Part shown: positions 55,125 to 64,000 of the stretch, one piece after another
Layout of the letters: the number at the start of each line of letters is the position of its first letter
Numbering within the stretch: the first letter of the stretch is position 1
Origin: Robiginitomaculum antarcticum DSM 21748
GTDB taxonomy: Bacteria > Pseudomonadota > Alphaproteobacteria > Caulobacterales > Maricaulaceae
Assembly (NCBI RefSeq): GCF_000365025.1
Contig: NZ_KB823014.1
Location: forward strand, 279,316-343,315
DNA length: 64,000 nucleotides
Reading direction: 5' to 3'
The notes under the pieces: generated by a model
What the model saw: the letters and a program-made list of their open reading frames with translations, nothing else
The model's database searches: none
Told to the model about the DNA's origin: nothing
Program-made: the position numbers and the translations under genes

Positions 55125-58100
55125 TTAACCGTTAGTAAGTTCGATATTGAGGCCCAGCGAGCGGATCTCTTTGATCAGCACGTTAAAGCTCTCCGGAATA
55201 CCCGCTTCGAAGGCGTCATCACCGCGCACGATAGACTCATAGACTTTCGTCCGGCCCGCCACGTCATCCGACTTGACGGTGAGCATTTCCTGCAAGGTGT
55301 AAGCCGCGCCATAAGCTTCAAGCGCCCAGACTTCCATCTCACCGAAGCGCTGACCACCGAACTGGGCTTTACCGCCCAGAGGTTGCTGCGTGACCAGAGA
55401 GTATGGACCGATTGAACGGGCATGGATTTTATCGTCGACCAAATGGTGCAGTTTCAGAAGGTATTTATAGCCTACTGTGACCGGACGTGTGAACGGCTCG
55501 CCTGTACGGCCGTCGTTCAAACGCACTTGACCGGATGATGTCAGGCCTGCTTTTTCAAGCATGTGGACAATGTCGGTTTCATCCGCGCCGTCAAAGACAG
55601 GCGTTGCGATCGGCATACCGCGTTTAAGATTACCGGCCAATTCAATCAGCTCGGAATTTTTACGCGGCAGTTCTCCGCCCTCATACGCATTATTGAGCGC
55701 AAGCTTGAGCGGCTCCATTGATCCTTCGGCGTGATAGGTTTGCAGCGCCTCATCGATCATCTTACCGATACCGGCACAGGCCCAGCCCAAATGCGTTTCC
55801 AGAATTTGTCCCACATTCATTCGCGACGGAACGCCCAGAGGGTTCAAAACCAGATCGACCGGCGTGCCATCATCAAGATATGGCATATCTTCGATCGGGT
55901 TAATTTTGGAAATCACACCTTTATTGCCGTGACGACCCGCCATTTTATCACCGGGCTGTAGCTTACGCTTCACAGCCACGAAGACTTTAACGGATTTCAT
56001 CACGCCCGGCGGAAGTTCATCACCGCGCTGCAATTTATCGACTTTGTCCTCAAAACGAGCATCCAGACGCGCTTTTGACGTGTCATATTGCTCTTTAAGG
56101 GCTTCCATCTCGCCAATGGCCTTTTCATCGTCAACACCGATGCGCCACCAATCTGAACGTGGAATATCCGTCAGATTTTCCAGCGTGACAGGGCCTTTTT
56201 TGAAGCCGCGCGGTCCGGAGACAGCGTTTTTGTTCATCAAAACATCTTCGAGATTATTGTAGATAGATCGCTCTAGAATAGACAATTCATCATCACGGTC
56301 TTTGCCGAGACTTTCAATCTCTTCACGCTCAATCTGCATAGCGCGCTCGTCTTTATCCACGCCGTGGCGGTTAAAGACGCGAACTTCGACAACCGTTCCG
56401 GACGCTCCGGGCGGCAGTTTCAAAGAGGTATCGCGTACGTCAGAGGCTTTCTCGCCAAAGATCGCGCGCAGCAGTTTTTCTTCCGGCGTCATCGGGCTCT
56501 CGCCTTTTGGCGTGACCTTGCCGACCAGAATATCGCCCGCGTGCACTTCCGCGCCAACGGCCACGATACCGGCTTCATCCAGATTGGACAGCTGCTCTTC
56601 GCCGACATTCGGGATGTCGCGCGTAATCTCTTCAGGCCCCAGCTTTGTATCGCGGGACATGACGGTGAATTCTTCCAAATGCAGTGATGTGTAAACATCA
56701 TCGCGCACAATGCGCTCTGAGATTAGGATGGAATCCTCGAAATTATAACCGTTCCAAGGCATAAAGGCGACGAGTACATTTTTACCCAGAGCCAGCTCGC
56801 CCAGATCGGTAGACGGGCCGTCGGCAATAACGTCACCGGCTTTAACTTCATCGCCAACTCTGACCAATGGACGCTGATTAATACAGGTCGACTGGTTAGA
56901 GCGCTGGAATTTCAGCAGGTTATAAATATCAACGCCGGATCGGGTCAGGTCGGACTCTTTCGTCGCGCGGATAACAATCCGCGTGGCGTCCACTTGCTCC
57001 ACAATACCTTCACGTTTCGCGGCAACCGTCGCGCCGGAATCGTTAGCAACAACGCTCTCCATGCCGGTACCGACCAGAGGCGCTTCTGCCTTCAGTAGAG
57101 GCACAGCCTGACGCATCATATTTGATCCCATCAGCGCGCGGTTGGCGTCATCATTTTCAAGGAACGGGATGAGCGCAGCCGCAACAGAGACTAGCTGTTT
57201 CGGCGACACATCGATGAAGTCGACCTCGTCGCGCTCGACAAGTGTCACATCACCATTAACGCGGCAGGTGACAAATTCAGTCGCCAGCTCGTTTTTATCC
57301 GTAATTTCGGCATTGGCCTGCGCAATTTTATAGCGGGCCTCTTCCATAGCGGACAGGTATTGAACCTTATCTGTCAGCTTACCGTTTTTAATCTGGCGGT
57401 ACGGGCTTTCGATAAAGCCGTATTTGTTGATCCGCGCATGGGTCGCCAGTGAGTTGATCAAACCAATATTCGGCCCCTCGGGCGTTTCAATCGGACAGAT
57501 ACGGCCATAATGTGTCGGATGCACGTCGCGCACTTCAAAACCGGCACGTTCACGGGTCAGGCCGCCGGGGCCAAGCGCAGACAGGCGGCGCTTATGCGTA
57601 ATTTCGGACAGAGGATTGGTCTGATCCATAAATTGTGACAGTTGCGATGAGCCGAAGAATTCACGGACAACAGCGGCGGCCGGTTTAGCATTGATCAGAT
57701 CATGCGGCATGACTGTTTCAATATCGACGGAGGACATACGCTCTTTAATGGCGCGCTCCATACGCAAAAGACCGATACGATATTGATTTTGCAAAAGCTC
57801 ACCCACAGACCGCACGCGGCGGTTGCCAAGGTTATCAATATCGTCTTTTTGGCCAATACCGTCTTTAAGTTTCACCAGCGTATCCAGCACGGCCAGTAGA
57901 TCTTCTTTACGCAAAATACGGACGTCATCCGGACATTCAATATTCAGACGCATATTCATTTTCACGCGGCCCACATCTGACAGGTCATAACGCTCAGGAT
58001 CAAAGAACAGGCTCTCAAACAAGGCTTCGGCCTGCTCCGGCGTTGGCGGCTCGCCCGGACGCATGATGCGGTAAATATCGACAAGCGCGTTATCGCGCGC

Positions 58101-59201
58101 TTCATTCTTATCCGCGACCAATGTGTTACGGATATAAGGCCCGACATTAATATGGTCGATGTTAAGAACTGAAAGCTCGTCGATGCCGGCTTCAATAATG
58201 GCTTCAATGATTTCGATATTCAGTTCATCACCGGCTTCGGCGTAGATCTCGCCAGTTTCAGTGTTTACCATATCTTCGGCAGCATAGCGTTCAGCCAATG
58301 CTGCATCAGAGATAAGAACGCGCTTCAGACCGCCATCGGCCAGTTTCTTCGCGCCGCGTTTCGTCAGCTTGCGGCCCGCAGGGGCAGCAACTTCGCCGGT
58401 TGAAGCGTCGACAAGATCGTAAACAAGCTTGGAGCCGCGGTAATCTTCAGCGTTAAACGGAACAGTCCAGCCGCCCTGTTTCTTCTCGCGTTTGAAATCG
58501 ATCTTCTCATAGTAATGCTCAAGAATATCGTCACGGGTCATGCCCAGCGCATAAAGCACAGTCGTCGCCGGCAATTTGCGGCGGCGGTCAATACGCGCGT
58601 ATAAAATGTCTTTGGCGTCAAATTCGAAATCGAGCCAAGAGCCGCGATACGGAATAATCCGCGCACTGAACAGGAACTTGCCTGAACTGTGGCCCTTGCC
58701 GTTATCATGATCAAAGAAAACGCCCGGAGAGCGGTGCATTTGAGACACAATCACGCGCTCGGTGCCGTTAATAATAAACGTCCCTTTTTCCGTCATCAGC
58801 GGAATGTCGCCCATATAGACGTCTTGCTCTTTAATATCTTTGACTGATTTTGCACCCGTATCGTCATCGACATCAAACACAACCAGACGCATTTTGACTT
58901 TGAGCGGCGCCGCGTATGTAATATCGCGCTGCTGGCACTCTTCTTCATCAAATGCCGGCGGTTCAAAGACAAAGCTGACATACTCTAAAACGGCGCGATC
59001 AGAAAAATCGCGAACCGGGAATACTGACCGGAAAACGCCGTTAAGTCCGTCTTCACCGCGGTCGGCGAGCGGTACAGCTTTTTGCAAAAACATCTCGTAA
59101 GATTGTTTTTGAACCTCAATCAGGTTTGGCATTTTCACCACTTCGGGAATACGGCCAAAACTTTTGCGAATACGTTTTTTTCCAGTGAAAGTCAGAGACA
59201 T
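55125..59201 (-). CDS. rpoB: RNA polymerase beta subunit
   Basis: This 1358-residue subunit has the rifampicin-region block [44 protein letters not shown] and all usual blocks to the C-terminal [18 protein letters not shown]. In the rifampicin pocket the residues appear wild type ([17 protein letters not shown]). The frame is open further upstream, but the ATG at 59201 is chosen because AAGGTG lies six bases ahead and the protein then begins [16 protein letters not shown] as in relatives. Confidence 0.99.
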   Translation of the reverse strand: MSLTFTGKKRIRKSFGRIPEVVKMPNLIEVQKQSYEMFLQKAVPLADRGEDGLNGVFRSVFPVRDFSDRAVLEYVSFVFEPPAFDEEECQQRDITYAAPLKVKMRLVVFDVDDDTGAKSVKDIKEQDVYMGDIPLMTEKGTFIINGTERVIVSQMHRSPGVFFDHDNGKGHSSGKFLFSARIIPYRGSWLDFEFDAKDILYARIDRRRKLPATTVLYALGMTRDDILEHYYEKIDFKREKKQGGWTVPFNAEDYRGSKLVYDLVDASTGEVAAPAGRKLTKRGAKKLADGGLKRVLISDAALAERYAAEDMVNTETGEIYAEAGDELNIEIIEAIIEAGIDELSVLNIDHINVGPYIRNTLVADKNEARDNALVDIYRIMRPGEPPTPEQAEALFESLFFDPERYDLSDVGRVKMNMRLNIECPDDVRILRKEDLLAVLDTLVKLKDGIGQKDDIDNLGNRRVRSVGELLQNQYRIGLLRMERAIKERMSSVDIETVMPHDLINAKPAAAVVREFFGSSQLSQFMDQTNPLSEITHKRRLSALGPGGLTRERAGFEVRDVHPTHYGRICPIETPEGPNIGLINSLATHARINKYGFIESPYRQIKNGKLTDKVQYLSAMEEARYKIAQANAEITDKNELATEFVTCRVNGDVTLVERDEVDFIDVSPKQLVSVAAALIPFLENDDANRALMGSNMMRQAVPLLKAEAPLVGTGMESVVANDSGATVAAKREGIVEQVDATRIVIRATKESDLTRSGVDIYNLLKFQRSNQSTCINQRPLVRVGDEVKAGDVIADGPSTDLGELALGKNVLVAFMPWNGYNFEDSILISERIVRDDVYTSLHLEEFTVMSRDTKLGPEEITRDIPNVGEEQLSNLDEAGIVAVGAEVHAGDILVGKVTPKGESPMTPEEKLLRAIFGEKASDVRDTSLKLPPGASGTVVEVRVFNRHGVDKDERAMQIEREEIESLGKDRDDELSILERSIYNNLEDVLMNKNAVSGPRGFKKGPVTLENLTDIPRSDWWRIGVDDEKAIGEMEALKEQYDTSKARLDARFEDKVDKLQRGDELPPGVMKSVKVFVAVKRKLQPGDKMAGRHGNKGVISKINPIEDMPYLDDGTPVDLVLNPLGVPSRMNVGQILETHLGWACAGIGKMIDEALQTYHAEGSMEPLKLALNNAYEGGELPRKNSELIELAGNLKRGMPIATPVFDGADETDIVHMLEKAGLTSSGQVRLNDGRTGEPFTRPVTVGYKYLLKLHHLVDDKIHARSIGPYSLVTQQPLGGKAQFGGQRFGEMEVWALEAYGAAYTLQEMLTVKSDDVAGRTKVYESIVRGDDAFEAGIPESFNVLIKEIRSLGLNIELTNG

Positions 59202-59312
59202 CAAGGACACCTTCGGTTTGCGCGACCAGCGCCTGTGCACTGGCGCGGTCTGATAAATTTGGTCGGTGTTTAAGCTGGCCGACCAGCCTCGCTATAACTT
59301 GCGGGAAAGTGT

Positions 59313-59340
59313 GGGCGTTCGGAATATCTCCCGAACGCCC
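59313..59340 (-). promoter_or_regulatory. Hairpin between rplL and rpoB
   Basis: GGGCGTTCGG and CCGAACGCCC form a perfect 10-bp stem with an 8-base loop, 11 bases after the rplL stop. No T-run follows, so full termination is unlikely. In E. coli the same gap holds an attenuator and an RNase III site, and this hairpin could do either. Confidence 0.6.
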
Positions 59341-59351
59341 GAAACGTCAGC

Positions 59352-59717
59352 TTACTTAAGCTCGACAGACGCGCCGGCAGCTTCCAGCTTGGACTTGATG
59401 TCCTCAGCTTCAGCTTTCGTTGCGCCTTCTTTGACGGCTTTAGGTGCGCCTTCAACGAGGTCTTTAGCTTCTTTCAGGCCAAGACCTGTAATCGCGCGGA
59501 CTTCTTTAATGACGTTGATTTTCTTCTCACCAAAGCTCGTCAGAACGACGTCAAATTCGTCTTTTTCTTCAGCAGCTTCAGCAGCGGCAGCAGGACCGGC
59601 AACTGCGACAGCAGCTGCGGCTTTGATGCCGTTTTCTTCAAGAATATCGTTTAGTTCTTTTGCTTCGAGAATGGTTAAACCCATCAGCTCATCAGCTAGC
59701 TTCTTTACATCAGCCAT
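59352..59717 (-). CDS. rplL: 50S ribosomal protein L7/L12
   Basis: This 121-residue stalk protein has the N-terminal dimerisation helix region ([23 protein letters not shown]), an Ala/Pro-rich hinge ([20 protein letters not shown]) and the C-terminal domain with [33 protein letters not shown] that contacts elongation factors. The ribosome site is AAGGAAAC a few bases before the ATG. It follows rplJ. Confidence 0.98.
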   Translation of the reverse strand: MADVKKLADELMGLTILEAKELNDILEENGIKAAAAVAVAGPAAAAEAAEEKDEFDVVLTSFGEKKINVIKEVRAITGLGLKEAKDLVEGAPKAVKEGATKAEAEDIKSKLEAAGASVELK

Positions 59718-59783
59718 TTTAGTTTCCTTTAGTTAGGTTCAGTTCGATTTTGCGAGAATGAGTGTCGTAAATTCATACAGCAA

Positions 59784-60299
59784 TTAAGCCGCAGCCTTTT
59801 CTTCAATGACCTTGATGGCGCCAACAAGTGCGCTACCAACAGCATTAAGACGAGACCCGATTTGTGAAGCTTGACCCAGTAGACGTGATGCCACCATGCC
59901 AATCAGTTCTTCGCGTGACGGCAGTTTGGACAGTTCCAGAATACCGTTTTCGTCAAAGATTTCCTCACCCATGAAACCGCCAATGATATTGAAGTGATCA
60001 TTATCTTTGGCAAAACTCACGGTGACTTTCGGCGCAGAGATCATGTCCTCGGCCCAGGCAACAGCCACGGGACCGGTGAGCATGTCAGACGCGCCTTCAG
60101 CAGGCGTGCCCTTTAATGCGATTTTAGCCAATCGGTTATTTATAACCCGGATCGACGCGCCTTGCTCACGGAGCTTGGCACGTAAATCCGTCATTTCCGC
60201 AACTGTCATGCCTGAATATTCAGTCATGACAACGGATCCAGCCTCGGCAAATACGCCTTTCAGCGTTTCTACCAGGACTTCTTTTTCATTACGATCCAT
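59784..60299 (-). CDS. rplJ: 50S ribosomal protein L10
   Basis: This 171-residue protein anchors the L7/L12 stalk to the ribosome and, with L12, usually represses its own message. The N-terminal RNA-binding domain (MDRNEKEVLVETLKGVFAEAGSVVMTEYSGMTVAEMTDLR) and the C-terminal L12-binding helix (LVGAIKVIEEKAAA) are clear. A ribosome site AGGAG precedes the ATG. Confidence 0.98.
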   Translation of the reverse strand: MDRNEKEVLVETLKGVFAEAGSVVMTEYSGMTVAEMTDLRAKLREQGASIRVINNRLAKIALKGTPAEGASDMLTGPVAVAWAEDMISAPKVTVSFAKDNDHFNIIGGFMGEEIFDENGILELSKLPSREELIGMVASRLLGQASQIGSRLNAVGSALVGAIKVIEEKAAA

Positions 60300-60563
60300 T
60301 GCGGTCTCCTTTGTAACAGACCCTCCACCATGGAAGATCCTCTAAGGTACGCTTGCTTGCCCCGTTTCCAGATCAAGCGCGCGCTAGACTGTCCCAGGGC
60401 TCGAACCAAACCAGCCGCATGCGCGGCAAATCCGGTTGTTGCTCTGTCTATCACTGGCGAAAATTAAGTCCGTTCCCTTAAAGGGTCAGGACGCCAATGG
60501 TCTCGGACAGGCGCTGACGAAATCGCCAGCTATCAGGCCGGAAGTATCCGGCCCAAATCTTGT
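60300..60563 (-). promoter_or_regulatory. rplJ leader, probable L10 autoregulatory region
   Basis: The 264-base gap between rplA and rplJ has no gene. The position is where the L10 leader, the RNA target of L10-L12 autorepression, lies in many bacteria. GC-rich segments here can pair (for example GCGCGCGCT and AGCGTACC regions), but I have not folded it. It may also contain the rplJ promoter. Confidence 0.5.
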
Positions 60564-61262
60564 TTAAGCGGTCGCCTCGAAAGACGGATCCAGCTTGACA
60601 CCCGGACCCATTGTGGAGGTCAGAGTGACGCGTTTCATGAACACACCTTTGGCGCCGCTTGGGCGGGCCTGACGGATGGCTCTTAAAAACGCGGTAACAT
60701 TTTCTTCAAGCGCAGCTTCGGAAAAGCTGGCTTTACCGACACCGGCGTGGATGATCCCTGTTTTTTCAACGCGGAACTGAACAGCGCCGCCTTTGGCATC
60801 TTCAACAGCCTTGGTCACATCCATCGTCACAGTGCCAACCTTAGGGTTTGGCATCATACCTTTGGGGCCAAGAACGCGGGCGACGCGGCCAACGAGCGGC
60901 ATCATGTCCGGCGTGGCGATAACTTTATCAAACGGCATGTCACCGTTTTGAATCATCTCAACCAGATCGTCGGCACCAACAATGTCTGCACCGGCTGCGC
61001 GGGCTTCATCAGCCTTGGCATCTTTGGCGAAAACAGCGACGCGTTGCGTACGGCCTGTGCCTTGGGGAAGATTACATACGCCGCGAACCATTTGGTCAGC
61101 GTGGCGCGGGTCAACACCCAAATTGATGGCAATTTCGATAGTCTCGTCGAATTTGGCCTTGGCATTTGATTTAACCGCAGCGACAGCGTCTTTAACGCTA
61201 TGCAGCGTTTCTCTTTCGTAGGAGCCGCGAGCAGCCGCCATACGTTTACCTTGCTTAGCCAT
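60564..61262 (-). CDS. rplA: 50S ribosomal protein L1
   Basis: This 232-residue protein forms the L1 stalk at the ribosome E site and typically represses the rplKA message. The conserved core [23 protein letters not shown] is present. It starts two bases before the rplK stop region with the tight spacing expected of the rplK-rplA pair, and the gap to rplJ downstream is 264 bases. Confidence 0.98.
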   Translation of the reverse strand: MAKQGKRMAAARGSYERETLHSVKDAVAAVKSNAKAKFDETIEIAINLGVDPRHADQMVRGVCNLPQGTGRTQRVAVFAKDAKADEARAAGADIVGADDLVEMIQNGDMPFDKVIATPDMMPLVGRVARVLGPKGMMPNPKVGTVTMDVTKAVEDAKGGAVQFRVEKTGIIHAGVGKASFSEAALEENVTAFLRAIRQARPSGAKGVFMKRVTLTSTMGPGVKLDPSFEATA

Positions 61263-61264
61263 AT

Positions 61265-61696
61265 CTAGCCCTCCACCACGTCGTAACCCATTGAGCGCGC
61301 GGAGCCCTCAATGATCTTTTGGGCCGCCGCTGCATCATTTGCAGACAGATCAACCATTTTCAGCTCGCCGATTTCGCGGCACTGTGATGTTGTCACAGTT
61401 CCGCCAACAATTCGGGACGGCTCGGAAGACCCTTTGTCCTTTTTCGCCATCTTTTTCAGATAGTAAGAGGCCGGAGGAGTCTTTGTGATGAATGTGAAAG
61501 ATTTATCACCGAAGACCGTAATTACGGTCGGGATCGGCATGCCTTTTTCCATTTCGCCTGTCTTGGCATTAAATGCCTTACAGAATTCCATAATATTTAC
61601 ACCGCGCTGGCCCAATGCAGGGCCGAGAGGCGGTGATGGGTTCGCTGCGGCTGCCGGAACAGTCAGCTTGATATAGCCAGAAATCTTCTTTGCCAT
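61265..61696 (-). CDS. rplK: 50S ribosomal protein L11
   Basis: This 143-residue protein sits at the GTPase-associated centre of the large subunit. The N-terminal domain has the proline-rich [32 protein letters not shown], and the C-terminal RNA-binding domain ends [17 protein letters not shown]. Length is normal. It is followed directly by rplA. Confidence 0.99.
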   Translation of the reverse strand: MAKKISGYIKLTVPAAAANPSPPLGPALGQRGVNIMEFCKAFNAKTGEMEKGMPIPTVITVFGDKSFTFITKTPPASYYLKKMAKKDKGSSEPSRIVGGTVTTSQCREIGELKMVDLSANDAAAAQKIIEGSARSMGYDVVEG

Positions 61697-61795
61697 GATC
61701 CCTATCTCCTAATTATACCGCCGACCCCATGTCGGCAGTGAGGGGGTGTGGTGCGAAACGGCTGGACTGAGCCGGCTCTCCCACAGTTTTGAAAT

Positions 61796-62332
61796 TTACG
61801 TCTCGGCCTTTTTGACCTGCGCATATTCCAATTCGACCGGGGTACCCCGACCAAAGATGTTGATGAGCACTTTAAGGCGCTCGCTTTCTTCATCGACACT
61901 TTCAACGGTGCCGTTAAAGCTCTGGAAGTGACCGTCGATAACTGAAACCGTCTCGCCCACTTCATAAATAATTGTACTGCGCGGACGGTCAACGCCCTCT
62001 TGAATCTGGCCGACAATGCGCGCTACTTCAGCCTCGCTCACCGGCATAGGTTTGTTGGCGTTACCCAGAAAGCCGGAGACTTTCGGTGTATTTTTGACCA
62101 AGTGATAGACATCGTCCGTCAACTGCATCTTCACCAGAACATAGCCCGGAAAGAATTTGCGCTCGCTCTCAACCTTACGGCCACGGCGCACTTCAATGAC
62201 AGTTTCTGTCGGCACGAGAATTTCTTCGAACTTGTCAGACAAGCCCTTACGCTCCGCCTCGGCCTCGAGACTTTCTTTGACGCGCTTCTCGAAATTAGAA
62301 TGCGCCTGAACGATATACCATTTGGCTGCCAT
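61796..62332 (-). CDS. nusG: Transcription termination/antitermination protein NusG
   Basis: This 178-residue factor has an NGN domain (KWYIVQAHSNFEKRVKESL ... RKFFPGYVLVKM-type phrase) and a C-terminal KOW domain (GETVSVIDGHFQSFNGTVESVDEESERLKV). It binds RNA polymerase and couples it to Rho or the ribosome. It lies between secE and rplK, as in most bacteria; the secE stop is nine bases upstream. Confidence 0.98.
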   Translation of the reverse strand: MAAKWYIVQAHSNFEKRVKESLEAEAERKGLSDKFEEILVPTETVIEVRRGRKVESERKFFPGYVLVKMQLTDDVYHLVKNTPKVSGFLGNANKPMPVSEAEVARIVGQIQEGVDRPRSTIIYEVGETVSVIDGHFQSFNGTVESVDEESERLKVLINIFGRGTPVELEYAQVKKAET

Positions 62333-62341
62333 GAATTGCCC

Positions 62342-62602
62342 TTACTGCGCGCCGCCGAAAGTCAGCGCATATTTCGTGAGCGTGGAAAGCACGCCGTCTG
62401 TGAGTAGAAAGAAAGCCCCGAATAAAGCCACAACGATAAAAACCATAATGGTTGTCGTCCATGTCTCTTTCCACGTCGTCCAGGTGACCTTGGCCGCCTC
62501 TTGACGCGTTTGCGCAACAAATTTGACCGGTCCGACCTTTTCCGGCGGGCGCGTACTTGCTTTAGTACCGCCTCCGATAGAGGGTTTTTGTCCCTTGGCC
62601 AT
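62342..62602 (-). CDS. secE: Preprotein translocase subunit SecE
   Basis: This 86-residue protein is a single-helix SecE: a polar N-terminal extension of about 30 residues, the conserved amphipathic region FVAQTRQEAAKVTWTTWKETW and one membrane helix (TTIMVFIVVALFGAFFLLTD). It clamps SecY in the inner-membrane translocon. The frame is open 11 codons further, but the ATG at 62602 has AAGGA eight bases ahead and gives the normal short start. Confidence 0.96.
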   Translation of the reverse strand: MAKGQKPSIGGGTKASTRPPEKVGPVKFVAQTRQEAAKVTWTTWKETWTTTIMVFIVVALFGAFFLLTDGVLSTLTKYALTFGGAQ

Positions 62603-62658
62603 ACGGCATTTCCTTCTTAATGGCGCCGCATACACAAAGAACGCGTCGCCTGATACTG

Positions 62659-62690
62659 TAAAACGCAGACGGCGCGTATGCCGTCTGCGT
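62659..62690 (-). terminator. Hairpin between trnW and secE
   Basis: ACGCAGACGGC and GCCGTCTGCGT form a perfect 11-bp stem with a 6-base loop, followed on the minus strand by TTTTAC. It lies 28 bases after the tRNA and may end tuf-trnW transcription or separate the tRNA from the secE message. Confidence 0.7.
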
Positions 62691-62717
62691 GTAGACTTTT
62701 CCGTCTATTTTATTGAG

Positions 62718-62793
62718 TGGCAGAGGAGGAGGGACTCGAACCCCCGACACCTGGTTTTGGAGACCAGTGCTCTACCAGCTGAGCTACACCTCT
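62718..62793 (-). tRNA. trnW: tRNA-Trp (CCA anticodon)
   Basis: The 76-base cloverleaf reads AGAGGTG at the 5' end, a D arm with GCTC-AGCTGGTAGA-GC, anticodon stem CTGGT/ACCAG around loop CTCCAAA (anticodon CCA), T loop TTCGAGT, and a 3' acceptor strand CTCCTCT followed by G and an encoded CCA. Position 6 against 67 is a U-U mismatch in the acceptor stem. The place between tuf and secE is the usual one. Confidence 0.97.
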
Positions 62794-62822
62794 CCGGTCA
62801 CCCCAAGAGGCGACGCATAAAC

Positions 62823-63998
62823 CTACTCAATAATTTTTGACACGACGCCGGCGCCGACGGTGCGTCCGCCTTCACGGATAGCGAAGCGCAGCTTCTCTTC
62901 CATCGCGATCGGGACGATCAGTTCGACATTAATATTGACGTTGTCGCCCGGCATAACCATTTCCGTGCCTTCGTTCAATGTCACAACACCGGTCACATCA
63001 GTCGTACGGAAGTAAAACTGCGGACGGTAATTGTTGAAGAACGGCGTATGACGGCCGCCTTCGTCTTTGGTCAGGACATAAGCCTCACCCACAAACTTCT
63101 TATGCGGCGTTACGCTGCCCGGCTTACACAGCACTTGGCCACGCTCAACATTTTCGCGGTCAACACCACGGATCAGCGCGCCGATATTGTCGCCGGCCTG
63201 ACCGGAGTCCAAAAGCTTGCGGAACATTTCAACGCCCGTACAGGTCGTTTTCTGCGTATCGCGGATACCGACGATTTCAATCTCGTCGCCCACTTTGACA
63301 ATCCCGCGCTCAACACGCCCGGTGACAACCGTACCGCGGCCTGAGATGGAGAATACATCTTCGATCGGTAGCAAGAAGGGCTGGTCAATCGCGCGCTCAG
63401 GCTGGGGAATATACTCATCAACAGCCTTCATCAAAGCGCGAATGGAGTTCTCGCCAATCTCGGGATCGGTGCCGTTCAGCGCCGCCAAAGCGGAGCCCGG
63501 AATAATCGGAATATCATCGCCAGGGTAATCGTAAGAGGACAGCAGCTCGCGCACTTCCATCTCAACCAGCTCCAAAAGCTCTTCATCATCAACCTGGTCA
63601 ACCTTGTTGAGGTAAACCACCAAAGCCGGAACGCCGACCTGACGGGCCAAAAGGATATGTTCGCGCGTTTGCGGCATCGGGCCGTCCGCAGCGTTGACAA
63701 CCAAAATGCCGCCATCCATTTGCGCCGCGCCTGTGATCATGTTTTTCACATAATCAGCATGTCCGGGGCAGTCGACGTGAGCATAATGACGGTTTTCCGT
63801 CTCATACTCAACGTGAGCCGTAGAGATGGTGATACCGCGCGCACGCTCTTCAGGCGCGCCGTCAATCTGGTCATAATCCTTGAAATCACCGAAATACTTC
63901 GTGATCGCCGCCGTCAGCGTCGTCTTACCGTGGTCAACGTGGCCAATCGTGCCAACATTGGCGTGCGGCTTGTCGCGTTGGAATTTTTCTTTTGCCAT
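62823..63998 (-). CDS. tuf: Elongation factor Tu
   Basis: This 391-residue GTPase brings aminoacyl-tRNA to the ribosome. G1 is [10 protein letters not shown]3 [13 protein letters not shown]4 NKVD, and domains 2 and 3 (for example [12 protein letters not shown] and [15 protein letters not shown]) are complete. It is whole: the ATG lies two bases from the window end. Upstream sequence, its ribosome site and any partner genes are outside the window. The tRNA-Trp gene follows after 29 bases. Confidence 0.99.
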   Translation of the reverse strand: MAKEKFQRDKPHANVGTIGHVDHGKTTLTAAITKYFGDFKDYDQIDGAPEERARGITISTAHVEYETENRHYAHVDCPGHADYVKNMITGAAQMDGGILVVNAADGPMPQTREHILLARQVGVPALVVYLNKVDQVDDEELLELVEMEVRELLSSYDYPGDDIPIIPGSALAALNGTDPEIGENSIRALMKAVDEYIPQPERAIDQPFLLPIEDVFSISGRGTVVTGRVERGIVKVGDEIEIVGIRDTQKTTCTGVEMFRKLLDSGQAGDNIGALIRGVDRENVERGQVLCKPGSVTPHKKFVGEAYVLTKDEGGRHTPFFNNYRPQFYFRTTDVTGVVTLNEGTEMVMPGDNVNINVELIVPIAMEEKLRFAIREGGRTVGAGVVSKIIE

Positions 63999-64000
63999 TT

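Overview
The window is a chromosomal segment of an alphaproteobacterium, most like the Hyphomonadaceae/Maricaulales-type marine lineages. This is inferred from the separate atpF'/atpF pair downstream of smc, the split gcvPA/gcvPB, the CCA-encoding tRNA-Trp between tuf and secE, and the general protein style. Nearly every base is coding, many genes overlap by ATGA or TAATG, and base composition is moderate. There is no prophage, complete insertion sequence, CRISPR array or rRNA operon.

Layout. 1-3.6 kb: end of a DsbA-family gene and smc. 3.8-6.3 kb: the F0 half of ATP synthase (atpI-atpB-atpE-atpF'-atpF) with its own promoter and terminator; the F1 genes are not here. 6.4-7.5 kb: a membrane acyltransferase. 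7.5-13.4 kb (minus): a glycine-cleavage operon, gcvT-gcvH-two small membrane proteins-gcvPA-two small unknown proteins-gcvPB, behind a tandem glycine riboswitch. 13.5-15.95 kb: a small cassette holding a winged-helix/alpha-beta hydrolase fusion and a divergent methanethiol S-methyltransferase-like gene. It is bracketed by two 112-bp direct copies of the riboswitch promoter and 5' aptamer. 16-21.3 kb: Sel1-repeat lipoprotein, argS, a lipoprotein, ispH and rnhA. 21.35-22.37 kb: about 1 kb without a gene, filled with palindromic repeats. 22.4-27.4 kb: M1 aminopeptidase, Gfo/Idh/MocA oxidoreductase, an orphan TadG-like protein. 27.4-33.7 kb (minus): gltD-GFA-like gene-gltB. 34-38.4 kb: cation diffusion facilitator, queG, a secreted repeat protein, a VanZ-like protein, phhB. 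38.4-47.7 kb (minus): phosphate and stress cluster degP-like, phoR, phoU, phoB, rarA, ppk, ppx. 47.8-50.7 kb: chorismate mutase, a secreted protein, and a BlaI/M56 peptidase regulatory pair with visible operators. 50.8-64 kb (minus): tuf-trnW-secE-nusG-rplK-rplA-rplJ-rplL-rpoB-rpoC, ending in a clear terminator.

The genes form several functional blocks. Glycine catabolism is gated by glycine sensing in RNA. Phosphate signalling is coupled to polyphosphate synthesis and degradation, with a triple-repeat Pho box in front of phoU-phoB and no pst genes between phoR and phoU. Nitrogen assimilation (GOGAT) carries an embedded GFA-like gene.

The most unusual points are the duplicated glycine-riboswitch half flanking a gene cassette, four uncharacterised small genes inside the riboswitch-controlled gcv operon, a PhoR with no membrane anchor, and an M56/BlaI pair with well-defined operators but no obvious target. 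No wholly new defence or mobile system is evident.
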